This document shows, piece by piece, positions 45,522 to 57,674 of a stretch of 64,000 nucleotides of DNA. The translations under genes were made by a program, and so were the position numbers. The stretch is from Spizellomyces sp. 'palustris' (Eukaryota; Chytridiomycota; Chytridiomycetes; Spizellomycetales; Spizellomycetaceae): contig QEAR01000004.1 of the NCBI GenBank assembly GCA_006535965.1, positions 62,001-126,000 of the forward strand, in the 5' to 3' direction. The notes under the pieces are model-generated. The model was not told where the DNA came from. It made no database searches and saw only the letters and a program-made list of their open reading frames with translations. How positions within the stretch are numbered: position 1 is the first letter of the stretch; each line of letters begins with the position of its first letter.

Positions 45522-46414
45522 ATGTCCTCCCTCCGCAACGCCGTTCAACGAAGGAACCACCGGGAGAGAGGCCAAATCGCCTCCCGGGAACGGTTAGGTC
45601 TCCTCGAAAAACACAAAGACTATGTTCTCCGAGCCCGAGACTACCACAAAAAGCAAAATGCCCTCAAAACACTCCGTCAAAAGGCCGCCTTCCGGAATCC
45701 TGATGAGTTCTACTTTGGCATGATCAATGCAAAGACCAAGAAGGGTGTACACATTCTGGAACGACAAGAGAAATTTGAGCATGATTTCTTGCGATTGTTG
45801 AAGACACAAGATCAGAATTATGTAAATTATCAAAGGAGTGTCAATGGGAAGAAGATTGAGAGGTTGAAGGATCGACTGCACATGTTGGAAGGTGAGGAGG
45901 AGGAGGGGGAGGAAGAAGAAGAAGACGAGATGGAATTGGGGGATGAGAGTGATGGAGAGGGTGAAAGTGAGAGAAGAGTGAAGTCGAAACCAAGACATAC
46001 GATTTTCGTGGATGATGGGGCAGAAGGTGTGTTTGGGTTGAGGGATGTATGTTCATTGGGCGTAATAGTAAATCAACACTTTTTAATTTTCCAGCCAAAG
46101 CCTTTGATCCATCAACCTACTTTGACACCCCCGCCGAACTCCTCCATCGAAAATTTAACCGTCCCACAAACGCCATGCTCAAAACTGCCGAAATGTCATT
46201 ACCCGATCCCAAAACACAAAAGAAGCTGGAAAAGCAGCGCGAGAGCTCCTACCGAGAGCTTTCATCTCGTCTTACCCGTGAGGAACAGTTGCGGAAGGCT
46301 CAATTGGAGATGGAGCTACAGAAGAATTTGATGGGAAAAGGTGCCAAGAAAAAGGTTGGGGTGGATCAGCAGGGGTTGCCGGTATATAAGTGGAAAGCGC
46401 AGAGAAAAAAGTAG
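45522..46414 (+). CDS. UTP11: U3 snoRNA-associated protein UTP11
   Basis: Exons 45522-46026 and 46095-46414; 274 aa. It begins MSSLRNAVQRRNHRERGQ and continues LGLLEKHKDYVLRARDYHKK, FRNPDEFYFGMINAKTKKGV, TQDQNYVNYQR, an acidic run of Glu/Asp in the middle, TIFVDDGAEAKAFDP, YFDTPAELLHRKFNRP and a basic coiled-coil C-terminus ending KWKAQRKK. These blocks are diagnostic of UTP11, a small-subunit processome component needed for 18S rRNA maturation in the nucleolus. Length is normal for the family. Confidence 0.95.
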
Positions 46415-46778
46415 CATGTCGTAGTGGTAAATGGTTGTATATTAGCCGATGGCGCTAGGAATGAAATTTTCATCAATGTATTCATAGATTAGCACAACTA
46501 GTAACGTGAATAGTATAATGCATATGCCCTGGTAGGCTGGACCTTATCAACAACCCTACCCTTTAGCAGGTTGCCGAGTATTGCAAGGTGTTGAATCACC
46601 GTGGTAAGTTCACCAGGATTCGGCGGGACCCCTTGCTGAATTCTACAAAAGGGGCGAGATGGAACTATCCAAAACAACAAAAACACAAAAACTGCATTGC
46701 ATCTACTCTATATGTGATATGCATGCCCATCATCTACCTTATAACAAAAGCTACATTTTCAACCATTCACACCGAGAA
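46415..46778. other. Convergent 3' flanks, about 360 bp
   Basis: No feature recognised between the UTP11 stop and the PTPDC1-like stop. Confidence 0.4.
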
Positions 46779-49552
46779 CTAAAATTCGACCAAATCCGTC
46801 ACAGCCCTAACAAACCTCTTATATCCTTCCGCCTCCCCAACCTCCTCGCGACCGTAAGCTTCATACGCAATCTCAATCCCCTGGTCCTTTTGCAAACATA
46901 GCTTGCGCAAGCTGTGACTGGTGGGTTCGCTGAAAGCCTTTGCTTCCGTGAGAGTGTCCAGGAGGATGAGAACGCTAGCCCAATAGGTAGATGGGTGGGG
47001 TGTCTGCGGGGTTTGAGATGTGAGTGGGGAGGAGGGTAGGGCGGTAAGAGAGTGTGTGCTCGTGAAGGGTGTCAACTGGAAATTTAAAGTATTTTATGTT
47101 AGTCCATTTTACAAAAGGGCAGAAGCAGCTTTTGAAAATATATTCACCTGTAAAGTCCGCACCTCCCTCCTCGCCGCCGCCGACTCTTGGACCAATGCCG
47201 CTGGCCCAATGCCACTCATCTGATCTTCCTCACCCTCATCACCAACCGTATTCACGTCCTCCGACAAAGGCCGCCCATCGGCACCCGCCCGACAATTCTC
47301 ATACAAGAACTTTAGAAATGCAATTAAAGGCTCCAGCTCGCTTTTATCGACCATCAAGACACCCGGATCCCCACTCTGCGTGGGTACAACCTCCACAGGC
47401 CGTTCAGATGCTTGTCGACTTCGGACTTTTGAGCTTTTCTGCCCAGGAAGCGGGGGTAATATGTCTTTGGCGTAGAGTAACTGCGGTTTGAATGGGTATT
47501 TCAGCCATGTTCTGTGATGGGTTGTGAGGACGGCGAGCGATCTAAAGACGTCGCGAAGAGGGGAGGGCGGGGTACTGATCTGGTTGATGGAAAATGGTAA
47601 GGTGGGATTGAACTGAGTGATTGAAAGATTTATCGTTTACTTACACTTCGAAATGGGTTGAGAAGGGTGTTTAGTGTGTGGAGAGTCCCTTTGTCCATTT
47701 GATGCAGGAGCGTAAGATGGTCACTGGTTTGCAGGGATGCCAAGTGGGTGGATAGTACGAGAGGGTCCTAGTTCTGACAGTAAGTTGCAGTGAACGACGT
47801 TGATAGGGGAAACCTGACCGGTACCTTGAGAGATGTAATCCAATATAGGAGCGTGTGAACGAGGGGGATCGGATCAGTGAACGAGTTGACTATCGACCAG
47901 TTTCCAGAATTGATTTCTGCCTAATTGTTCAAAGTCTGGGGATGTTAGCCGTCGAATACTTGGCGAGATATGATTGTGTTGAACCCTTTTTTTACCTGGA
48001 GATCAATCATCTTTTCCGGTACCACTGCCAAACCCTCGAAATATCTAATCGCATCCACTACCCTCGTCGCCATGTCCTCCTTCTCGCACATCTCGGTCAA
48101 CTTTTCCACGATCGCCCATACAACCTGTTACCAAATCTTCCACATCAATGTCATATTCCCGACTTTGAAACCCAGCATGTCGTGTGGAAACTAACACACC
48201 TTTGGGACAAACCTCAACTGCCTCTGTTCCTTTCCATGAAAATACCGGCGCTGATTCTCCAAAAACGTTTCAAACGCTATTAAACTAACGCTCGAGTACT
48301 CTGTTGGAGATTTGGAGCATATTCCCGGAAAGTAGACTCTAAATGGTTTGACGTATTCTTCAAATTGGAGGACAAAGAGAGTCTGTTTACGAGTTTGTAC
48401 TGAAAGAGGTCTTTTTTGGAGGCTTGGCGTCAGAGAAAGTCGGGAAATTTCAACATCACAGTTGTTCGTTGTTGCGGTGAAATACCTTTGTTTCCGAACG
48501 AGTTCGATGGCCTATTAGGATTACAATGAATTTTTTTTACAAGGTTGGGAGTGCATTTCAATTCAGACTTGCCTTATTCCCGTCCATGTTTAGCCCATAG
48601 ACAAGGTAACAGGCAATTGCCAGCCCTGTTCTTCCTACACCAAAAAATGTCAGACGCTCATTCTCCACATTTTAGTTTGGACACTGTTGAATACCTAGAC
48701 CAGCATGGCAATGCACCGCAATCTAATCAAAAAGTACGGGGAGTGAATGAGGGTTTAGAGGATACTATCGATGAGTAGATGATCAGCATTCCAGACCGAC
48801 TTTTTGTCCTTCCTCGAGTGCGTAAGCCATGACTTGGGCGATGCTGAGCATGTGGCTAAAGTCAGGCACGTTCTATGCATGACGGTCAGGATGGTGTACG
48901 AAAAGCAGCAATATAGGGATCATGCGTACCATGTCTTGCCTTTTCAAAAAGCTATTAATTACGGAATGCAAGCGTACAGAGCAATGGGGGTTACATACCA
49001 TCCAAAATTATAGTAAAACGCTGCGTACGATGGATCAATCAACACACTCGTGCTCAACAATCAGAAATCTTGATAGCAAACATCAGAATTTACCTCCAGC
49101 ATCCATCCATACCTCGGGAAGATAACTGAACCCACTCGTAAGCTCGATACCATCACCACAACTCGCATGCTCGCCAAACTCCTCCAAATTGAAGATGGAC
49201 CCGATGCCCAGTTGTCGAAACTTGCTGGTGAGTTTGTATTCAGAAATGAGACGAGTGGAAGGGCGCTGCATGGCTAGGATATTTTCTGTTATCCTTTTGA
49301 GGTCAATAAAAACTTGCGCGTGAGTGAGGGATTGAGGCACTAAAATCCTAGAATGAATTACCAGTTTGAATATAATCCATCAATTGCATTGTTTTTCGTT
49401 TTTTCGGCCCATAATTTCCAGTTTTCCCATTTACAGTCCTTCCCCCCGCAGAAGAAGCAATGGATGGCGCTCATGGCTTGAGGAAAGGGAGGTTTATCGA
49501 TCAAAGCTCTTGAAAGCCAGGGCGGAGTGAAAGGTCGATTCCTGGTTGACAT
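46779..49552 (-). CDS. PTPDC1-like dual-specificity phosphatase
   Basis: Intron-rich minus-strand gene; start ATG at 49550-49552. Pieces in order: AIHCFFCGGKDCKWENWKLW, NAIDGLYSNW, ITENILAMQRPSTRLISEY, FRQLGIGSIFNLEEFGEHAS with CG, FSYLPEVWMDAG, HMLSIAQVMAYALEEGQK, and, across an intron, AVHCHAGLGRTGLAIACYLV. This is a complete HCx5RT active site. The arrangement, including CFFCGGKDCK and the RPST-EHASCG loop, is that of PTPDC1. The long C-terminal part (46779 to about 48500) has helices but no named domain; several exon edges there are unresolved. Vertebrate PTPDC1 has been linked to cilium length, which would suit a flagellated zoospore; that link is inference. Confidence 0.82.
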
Positions 49553-49854
49553 CAACCGCGTCTGTCACGTGATTACGGCTTGGAGCAGGAACTGAGACCA
49601 GAACTGAGACCAGGACTCGTTAACGGAGTTTATGGGAAATTTGAACGCTACGACCCTGGGTATTATACGATCTGGGAGGGGGATCTGATCACGACGGACT
49701 TGTTTGGTGGTGAACAGCACATGTCCAGCGATTTTTATGAAGCCCAACGACTTAAAACGACGGCGAAGTGCCGGGATGTAAGTAACATTTACCGCATGTT
49801 TCCACCACAGGCGCTAATCCGTTTTCCATTATTAGGAGACCCAAATCCCGCAAC

Positions 49855-51722
49855 ATGTATCGCGCCTTCCTCTCCGTATCTAGAAACCTCATCCGTCTAA
49901 GTATCTATAACCCGTTTGTCCTATTATGGATCGTAAACCTCTTTGTATGCGAAGTGTGGTTATCGAGGGCGTACATTGGGCGGTGTTCTTGGCCGGCTAG
50001 TGATCAGGTTAGAGGGTTTCATGCCTAATCGTTGTGAGAGAAATGGGCTGATGATGTGAGGGGTTACGACAGGATGGAGCGAACCCAATACGAATGGTCG
50101 TCATTGCAGATCCACAGTTGACCGATTCATATTCTTATTCCCAATCCGTAAGTCGTGATCCCTAGTATCCAGCCAACCATATAACGCTGCCTACCGCTCA
50201 GTTTTAACTCATACCTATATGTTAGGGACTGGGCCTCGCCTTGACCCAATTCTACTCTGATCTCTACATGAAGCGAAACTTCAAGGTCCTTCAAATGAAA
50301 TTGGAGCCAGATGTAGTGGTTTTCTTGGGGGATATCATGGATGGGGGGCGGGAATGGGTAGATGATCAGGTGTAAGTTTAATCTCTTGGAGATTCCGCGT
50401 CATGATCGTAGGAGTAAAAGTTGGGTGCCAGTTTCGAAGAAGAGCTGCAAAGGGTCCGCAGAGTATTCTGGATACGAAATCCCAAGACGCGGGTATTATG
50501 GGCGGCAGGGAATCACGATATAGGGTTCGGCAATAAAGGTAAGGATCATTAGCGGAGGTGGTACGTCTCTCCTATAGGGTTTGACCCCGATCCCTATCAG
50601 TTCTTCCAGACGCCTACGCCCGTTTTCGCAAAACATTTGGCGAACCCAATTACGCTCTCGACCTTGCCAATTTCACTGTAGTTGCCCTGGACACCGTTAG
50701 CCTGAGCGGAAATCCCGGACCAATACATTACGAGAAAGCGCGTACATTTTTGGATTCTTTCAAAGGTAGCGCGTTACCAATTATTGAACGGATTCTTGTC
50801 ACATGTACTAAAGAGATACAAGATCCCTCACAAAAATCCCGTGTACTATTGACACACATCCCACTCTTTCGCCCCCACGACGCCGGATGCGGCCCACGAC
50901 GACGACACCCCGTGATACATCAAGGCGCTGGATATCAATACCAAAGTATGACATTGTTTAGTGTTGCCTGATATCCGATGCTAAACGGGCTCGGATCAGA
51001 CCTAGTCGTAGAGTCTCTTTCTGAGGAGATTTTGACCAAGATTCGACCAAGTATCGTTTTATCCGGAGACGATCACGATTGGTGTACGTTGTTTGGATGT
51101 GGGTTGCTGATATGTGAGATGGATGGCTGCTGAGCGTTTTTCTCTTTAGGCGAATATACCCATCGAGTTGACGGTGTGGAGAGCATCGAGGTCCGTTTCC
51201 ATGTTCCGTCTTTTATATTTTTTTAATCGAGGCGATTGGGCTGATGTTTTGAATGAAACGATAGCATACCATTGCAACGTTTTCGTGGATGCAGGTTTGT
51301 TTTTTTCACCATGTATTAGTCTCTCGTGCATTCTCTTACATTAATGTATCATAAAGGGCAACCACTACCCCGGCTTTGCACTCCTAACCCTTCCCCAAGC
51401 AGGAACCCCCACCCTCCAGGCCTGCACACTTGCACCTCAACTCCGCATTTACATTTGGTACATCCTTCTCGCCCTCCTCACATTTCTCCTCCTCATTCCA
51501 TACGCTGCCTATCAAATTCGCAGAAAATCAGTATCCTACGTTGAGATTCCTTTGTTTGGGTATAATCAACTGAGTGGTCTCCCACGACGACGGAGTAACG
51601 GTGGGGAGAGGTGGAAGGTTGATGCCAGGACATGGAGGTTAGTAGGGAGATTTATTGGGGAGGTTTTGGGTATGAGTTTGGGCATGTACATGGTTTTGAT
51701 AATGTGGGATTGGATTGTGTAA
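49855..51722 (+). CDS. Cdc1/Ted1/PGAP5-type metallophosphoesterase
   Basis: About nine exons. It starts MYRAFLSVSRNLIRLSIYNP, then an N-terminal TM (FVLLWIVNLFVCEVWLS). Metal-binding motifs in order: MVVIADPQLTDSYSYS, LEPDVVVFLGDIMDGGREW, VLWAAGNHDIGFG, VLLTHIPLFRP and IVLSGDDHDWCEYTH. Two further hydrophobic stretches lie near the C-terminus (IYIWYILLALLTFLLLIPYA, and LGMSLGMYMVLIM just before WDWIV). The DPQ, GDIxDGG, GNHD and GDDHDxC series identifies the family that removes ethanolamine phosphate from GPI anchors in ER/Golgi. The 303-bp divergent region with the PTPDC1-like gene holds a TCACGTG word near 49567. Confidence 0.85.
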
Positions 51723-51812
51723 AATCGGAGGAGGTGGAGAGTGCTGACTATTCTGGCTGATGCGACACCCATTGGTGATATTGTTTGTTGCGGATATTAA
51801 TAAAATTATTTG

Positions 51813-52353
51813 TTAATGCCGCCATCATTCCGATGGCTAACATGGCCGGAAACTAAAACTGTCTTGACGTGTCGAAGTGTTAAAATACTGGGGCATTGGA
51901 ATCACGGAGGTCTATCAATCAATCACAGTCTCTTCAGAGTGGGCAGCATTCACGAAAACAATCTTCATCCACGTATATTCGTAAGAACATACACATCTTA
52001 ACACTATGCTATAATATCTAACTTAAGCCTTGAGGGTCCGGTTCGCGGTTCTCGCAGGAAACGAAGACCGAGAAAAATCGTTGAAGCCGATCGCGTAAGA
52101 AGGCAGCATGAACATACGACAAAAAAAGGAAAAAAAGGTGGTCAGTATAAGTCCAAAAGTAATGTTGATGTTTATGCACCCGATCTGACGAGTATAGACG
52201 CTGCTGCCTCTTCGTTAAGGAGACGTCAAATCAATGACCCGCTGGACGGTTCATCCAGGTACACAATTGGAATCGTAAAGGGACAAGGCTGCCTGCTCTG
52301 CTTATGCCGACCAAAGTCAGAAACCGGGCGGTGTTGGGACAAACATGTCCAGT
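51813..52353 (+). CDS. Tentative two-exon hypothetical gene
   Basis: Exon 1, ATG at 51813 to 51980, reads MPPSFRWLTWPETKTVLTC and ends NLHPRIF at a GTAAGA donor. A 100-codon open frame with no ATG follows (about 52035-52353). It is strongly basic (RRKRRPRKIVEADRVRRQHE, KKGKKGGQYKSK), then VYAPDLTSIDAAASSLRRRQ and ends DKHVQ. Joining at an AG near 52034 keeps frame with a 54-nt intron. The acceptor is weak, so boundaries are uncertain. Basic stretches suggest a nuclear or RNA-binding protein; no family recognised. It could instead be part of a structured RNA gene downstream. Confidence 0.35.
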
Positions 52354-52443
52354 AACCGAAACACTGGCGCAGAATAACTCTTTTCTCCCAAACCATTTAA
52401 CATGGAAAGAAAAGAGCGGCTGAGTCCGATGGTGCACGCATGG

Positions 52444-52559
52444 GGTCTACCGAAGTAGACCGTAAATACAGCCCGGAAACCGGTGGTCGTGCGTGACTCT
52501 GGGAGACCACCTTTCCCACAAAGCTTTGGGAACCAGGAAACCTCACCTTAGTGTTTCCT
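52444..52559 (+). ncRNA. Cluster of strong hairpins, candidate structured RNA
   Basis: Three perfect 7-bp stems in 116 bp: GGTCTAC/GTAGACC around a CGAA tetraloop (52444-52461), GGTGGTC/GACCACC (52482-52511) and AGGAAAC/GTTTCCT (52535-52559). A small CCGG-AAA-CCGG stem (52473-52483) overlaps the second. Because perfect stems read the same on both strands, orientation is a guess. I could not match it to tRNA, U-snRNA, SRP or RNase P motifs. It could also be a 3' UTR element of the tentative gene before it. Confidence 0.35.
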
Positions 52560-52738
52560 TGACGCGACGGAGAGCGAGCCAGGTGTCGGCGTTGTGGAGA
52601 AGTGTTGCAACGTGGTAACAGCCAAGTAACAGCCATCCAACCCTGGGGAGTTTGGTGATGAGGCAGGTTGGTGTGAATGGGAAGAAGGGGAACGCGCGTT
52701 GAGGGGGGGTCTTAAATAGCCGTGAGAAATACCATTGG

Positions 52739-52868
52739 TCCCAATTAGGTTACATTACAATCACGTGGGCACTTAACAATGTTGTATGACTGTGCCGTGA
52801 CTCTTTGGCACAGCATCCCAATTAGGCTACATTCAGAACAATTGTCACGTGGGTATGAAAGCCACGTG
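52739..52868. promoter_or_regulatory. Direct repeat with three CACGTG boxes
   Basis: The block TCCCAATTAGGTTACATT at 52739-52756 recurs at 52816-52833 with one change. Each copy is followed by CACGTGGG (52762 and 52846), and a third CACGTG lies at 52863. The nearest annotated starts are far away, so the target may be an unannotated transcript. Confidence 0.5.
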
Positions 52869-53065
52869 ACATATCCCCATAGCTTGTGAGACTCTTTTGT
52901 AAAGTTTGCAAAAACTGTCCTTTCAAGATATATGTATTAGAGCCCTATTTAAAATAAACACACCAAACACACACAGGCAGCACCTATATGTATAATAAAC
53001 TAAATACTATATACTAAAAGATATGTATGTGAAAAAAAAGCGGGAAGGCGAGGATATGGCTTGTT

Positions 53066-54148
53066 TTACATGACAATCTTTGGCTCGAGAATGTTGGCGC
53101 CAACGCTCTTGTGGGGTAGGACGCAAGCTCCATTGACATAGATTTCATCCGAGACGTGCACGTCCTCACCGAGGACGGTCACTCGCTCCAATCGGGACCA
53201 TCGCCCGACGGAAGATGACCAGCCGACGATAGAGTCGCGAATCAAGGCATTGTCCATTACGCGGGCGCCGTCCATGATGACAGCGTCGGAGAGACGGACG
53301 CCGTCGCCAATAATGGTGTTGGGTCCGAGCACAACGTTGGGGCCAATCTTGCATCCGGCACCGATTGTTGCGGATGGGTGAATGAGGACGTTGCCGACGA
53401 TTTGTGGACCGGATGCAAGAGTGTCGGGTGTGTGTGAGGCCAAGGAGTTGAGGTAGAGTGCGGATCCTGTGAGAAAGTCTTTTGGTTGGCCGACATCGGC
53501 CCAGAATCCCTTGAGGGGCATGGCGTGCAATTGACCGTCGCGGGCCATGTGTGGGAATATTTCCTTTTCGATGGAGGTGGGTTTGGGCTCAATGCGGTTG
53601 AGGATGGATGGGTTGAAGATGTAGATTCCGGCGTTGATGCAGTCTCCGACGAATTCTTTTGGCTTTTCTACAAATCTGTCAATCTGTGATGTGGATTCCT
53701 TGAGTACAACAACACCGTATTTGGAAGGATCGTCGACGGGAGTTGTCATGAGAGTGCCCTCGCAGCCGTGGGATTTGTGAAAGTCCAACATTTGCTTGAA
53801 AGGAAACTCGCAGATGACGTCCGAGTTGAGAACGAAAAATGCGGAATCGTCCTTTGCCAACACGTCGCGAGCGAGAGCCAACGGACCAGCAGTTCCAAGG
53901 GGCTCTGTTTCAATGGAAAAGTGAATCTTGACGTTGAACTCGTGTTCGACTTTTTCCATGGCATCAACCATGGTTTGGGGCTGGTAGTTGACTGCCAAGA
54001 CAATGTCGGTGACTCCCACTTTGGCGAGTGCCTCAATCTGGTGAAGAATCATGGGGCGGTTTGCAAAGTCGACCAGCGGCTTTGGCTTGGAGAAGGTGAG
54101 GGGGCGAAGACGAGTTCCAAAGCCACCGACGAGAATGAGAGCCTTCAT
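53066..54148 (-). CDS. GDP-mannose pyrophosphorylase (mannose-1-P guanylyltransferase)
   Basis: Intronless, 360 aa. It starts [20 protein letters not shown] (nucleotide-binding signature [11 protein letters not shown]), then [65 protein letters not shown] and [18 protein letters not shown]. Hexapeptide beta-helix repeats follow ([20 protein letters not shown]) and it ends NILEPKIVM. This is the Psa1/Mpg1/GMPPB form. It makes GDP-mannose from Man-1-P and GTP for wall mannan, N-glycans and GPI anchors, in the cytosol. The lack of introns in an intron-rich window is notable but matches a highly expressed gene. Confidence 0.97.
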   Translation of the reverse strand: MKALILVGGFGTRLRPLTFSKPKPLVDFANRPMILHQIEALAKVGVTDIVLAVNYQPQTMVDAMEKVEHEFNVKIHFSIETEPLGTAGPLALARDVLAKDDSAFFVLNSDVICEFPFKQMLDFHKSHGCEGTLMTTPVDDPSKYGVVVLKESTSQIDRFVEKPKEFVGDCINAGIYIFNPSILNRIEPKPTSIEKEIFPHMARDGQLHAMPLKGFWADVGQPKDFLTGSALYLNSLASHTPDTLASGPQIVGNVLIHPSATIGAGCKIGPNVVLGPNTIIGDGVRLSDAVIMDGARVMDNALIRDSIVGWSSSVGRWSRLERVTVLGEDVHVSDEIYVNGACVLPHKSVGANILEPKIVM

Positions 54149-54848
54149 GTTTAAAGAGTTTGTTTTGAATGTAGGGTGCTGTTGCTTTGTTGCTTGCTTG
54201 TTGCTTGCTTTGGAGTGTTCAATGAGAAAGGAAAGGGGAGAAGATGGATGGTCTATTTATACAAGAAATCCCAATGCTGCTGCGCAAATGCCAACACTGC
54301 GTCCCGGCAAAAGGTCAACTAAAAAACGCGTCAAAAATCATTCAACGGACGGCCGAGCCGCTGTTTTTTCGCCCCTTTCAACCGTCAGTCTGTCGTCACA
54401 AATAAAACTATCGCAAATGTCACTATTTTTATCTCTTGGCCTCCGATTATTTACATGGCCATTGGATGCTTTCATTCAAACATCCATAGATTCAGTTAAA
54501 GACTATCCGTAAATCAACAAGCCCGTATAAACAAGTTCCCCCAAAAAGGCCGTTTGTTCAAAAGTCCCAAAAGGTGGTTTGCCGGCAAGCGACGCCCCAT
54601 GTGGAACTTAAGCTGTGGCCTGTGGCTGTGAGTTTCAGAATATCTTATCGATACGTTACACGTGTTTGCATTTAACCTTTTAGAGTCCCACGGTTCGAAT
54701 CTCGCTGGCGATAATGGACAATAGATTTTTTTATTTCTTCTCGTTTGTTCAACCCATGTGTGTGTGTGTGTTATCTTGCTGCTGAGGGTTTGGTAACTTG
54801 GTTGTTTATTGTGGGTTGGGTGCCCAAAGAGTAAATAGAGATGAAGCA
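54149..54848. promoter_or_regulatory. Divergent intergenic region, GMPP and MYND genes
   Basis: About 700 bp. A TTCGAATC B-box-like word near 54694 has no matching acceptor stem, so I do not call a tRNA. A (TG)n run lies at 54757-54770. Confidence 0.45.
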
Positions 54849-56781
54849 ATGTTGGCTATCTTGTCAACGACCCTTTTGGAACGCGTTCAAGATCCTCTAG
54901 AGAACACAGCGTCCCTTCTGTCAGAAGCATCCTGTCTCTTGTCCACTGTCAACAGCAATGACGCTTCTCTAGAACCTCTTGCAGATTGGGTTCACAGCAT
55001 TCACCCACCACCAGACGCAACAGCTGCATGGGTCTATGCAGACGCCCTTTATCACTCTGCGCGTCTGAAATGCGCTCTTGGCAACCCGCTGGACGGGATT
55101 GAAGCCCTTTTTAGAGCACTCGGCGGGTTGGACGCTGAGGTTGGATTGACAAGTTGGATCACCAATCACCCCGAGAGGCCAGGTGACGACGTTGACAAGA
55201 TGCTTGATATCATTCTTCCACGTGGCATGACAGTCGACGCGGAACGTGCCGGCGCGGTTGCAAGTGTAGCACGCATAGCACAGGCGCTGGGCACCGTCAT
55301 GACAAAAGGCGGGAATGCCCGCCACGGCCTGCACATGCATCTGTGTGCAACATTTGCATTTGACCGCCTCAAATTCAACGTCTCCCATCCAACTCACATC
55401 CCGCTTTCAATACCTGAGCATCGGAAGGTGCACCTGCATGCTGTCGAGCACGCTTTGGCACTGTCAGGTTGCACCGAGCTCGCTGTTGAATTGGCTACAA
55501 GATGGGTGACTCTACACCAAGTCGCTCTTGTGGAAGCCGTTGTTAGGCAGGCTCAAGACGCGGATGACAGCGTCGATGCCAGCGTTGATGCGTCAGCATG
55601 TGTCGATCCGGAAGCGCATATACTCGCACAAGACGCGTTGGGGCGAGCGCTGGAAGCATTTGGGGATCTGGATGGTGCTTATGCTGCGTGGCTGAGGGCC
55701 ATCGATTTATTGCAAGTCGAGTGGCCCTTTGGTCAAGTCGACAGAGAACTCAAAGTTGATCCGCTCTTGCTAAAGTGAGTCCCGGCCCGCTTTTGCTGGA
55801 TATCGTTGTGCAAGGCATCCTCACCATGGTTCATTGGCAGATCCATCCGCTCGCATCTCACAGAATGCGGCAGATCCCTCCACTATCCCAACTGCAAACT
55901 TTTAAATCATGCCCGCGCCGCCATCATTATCACCCGACAGCTCGAGCAAGACCAAACTAATAAATGTCTCGACCCATCAGAGTCTGCGCGGGTCGCACGA
56001 CTTTTTCTGGCAGCTGGGTCATTGGCTTACGGCTACGCGCTTGATCTTGCGGGTGGATCTGAAGATGCGTCCAGTCCCCCGGTGGCCGTGTCAGTACCTG
56101 GTACCGTGAATGTTCTGCAGGGAGAGGACGTACCCAGCATCCGGGAGCTGTTGGAGGAAGCTGTAGAGTACCTCACAGTGGCACTAGAGCGTGCTTTGGC
56201 AGGCAATGAAACATGTTTTGAACGGGTCGTAGCCCTCCAGGTATGTTCATCGGATGATCCGTCGCCGCAAAGTGATTGATGGTCCTGACTCTGATCGACA
56301 CCAGCTTGCTATCGTCCAAGTCGAACGACGACAAGAACCCATCGCGCACTCGATCTTGAAAACCCACTCTCTTAGTCGTCCCTTTCTTACTGACCTTGAC
56401 AACTGCCAAAGAAACCTCCAGTCGCCTTCGCCCTGCATCCCTAATGTCGAGCCCTTTCTTCATACCATATACTCATCCGCCGTTCTCAAGCGTATCCTCC
56501 CCCTCGCACCGTCCCCCAACTTACCCACGAAAAAACCTTCCAAACCTCGTATGCTTCTTTCCCGCCGCTCAAGGATAAATCTTCGCGTCCAATGTACGTT
56601 TTGTTGCATGAGTTCAGTGTCCGAGCCCATTAAATGTGAGTCATGTGCCTCAAGCGGAGTGCTGATTTGGTATTGTACTGAAGAATGTATGATGGCGCAT
56701 GCTGGTGTGCACAAGAAGGATTGTGTTGTGAGTGGGGGATGGACTGCTGGGCCGGGAGTGTTTGGATATGGGAGGGTTTGA
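54849..56781 (+). CDS. MYND-type zinc-finger protein with helical N-terminal region
   Basis: First exon 54849-55774, then exons about 55847-56239, 56307 to about 56550 and a last part to TGA at 56781. The N-terminal about 470 residues are Ala/Leu-rich helices in TPR-like pairs (AAWVYADALYHSARLKCALG, AFGDLDGAYAAWLRAIDLLQ, LLEEAVEYLTVALERAL). The C-terminal zinc finger reads CTFCCMSSVSEPIKCESCAS, then IWYCTEECMMAHAGVHKKDC, a complete Cys/His set for MYND. MYND domains bind PxLxP-like peptides. I infer an adaptor role. No SET domain is present. The ATG at 54849 is the first in frame; upstream non-ATG codons are ignored. Confidence 0.75.
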
Positions 56782-57674
56782 AAGGTGGTTGGTTTTTGAG
56801 TAGTTGTTTGTAGATATGTTTGTAAGTAATTTTTCTTTTTTCCGCAAGTTCAAATATCCTTTGATGCGATTACCGGCTGTGGATTTTTAGCACATTTAGT
56901 TCTGATTTGCAACAGGTCCCATCGGTCTCAACCCTTTGGAGGACCTCTCCGGATTTGCCCTCTTGAATAGACGGCAATTTACTGTAGTGGTGGATCTCGT
57001 CAGCCAGTAGTCAGCATTTGAACCACATCCACGTGATTCTTGCAAAAAATAAAAACGACCCTTTTCATCGGCCTGCTCCGTTCAGCTCTTTCTGGCACCC
57101 ATTTACCAATGCGAAAACGATCCGTCATTCCACTGTCCGCTTTCCTGCACCCTATAAGCTAAAAAAAGACTCAAAGGGATGAAAACCGGCCAGTGCGTTT
57201 GACATAAACGATCAGAACCTTTTTTTTTTACCAACCGCATCATTTACCCTGTACACCCTCACCTACAATTGAGTGGCCATGGTACATTATTTCTACAAGG
57301 TGCGAAGAATGGAAAGGACCTCTATAACAACCACAGATGTCATTTTGATTGTCTTGTCGGTTGTGCCGCGGTCGAACATTTTCTTTCTTTGTCGCTTTTC
57401 GTGAGGCGTGGAGAGTTACCTTTTGCAAGTCATAAACAGAAGCAAAAATGGGAGACTTTAAAGTATCTAAATGATCTACTTTTTGCAACCAAGGACATAC
57501 AACCAATTATATAGTACAAATCTAGCAAAAACTTCTATGATCTATGGGTCACATCATGCTAATAGAACACGGCAAAAAGGCGATATGAAACAAGAGACCA
57601 GCTCCGACGTACAATTCTAGACTGCAGACAATGTGCTCTAGAGTAAATTCTAGCTACAAGTATGTAAACAGAGC
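56782..57674. other. Intergenic, about 890 bp
   Basis: No gene or repeat recognised; one CACGTG word near 57031. It lies between convergent genes. Confidence 0.4.

Noticed and set aside
54690-54715. tRNA-like B-box (TTCGAATC)
   Set aside because: The flanking T-stem bases do not pair and no complementary acceptor strand lies upstream.
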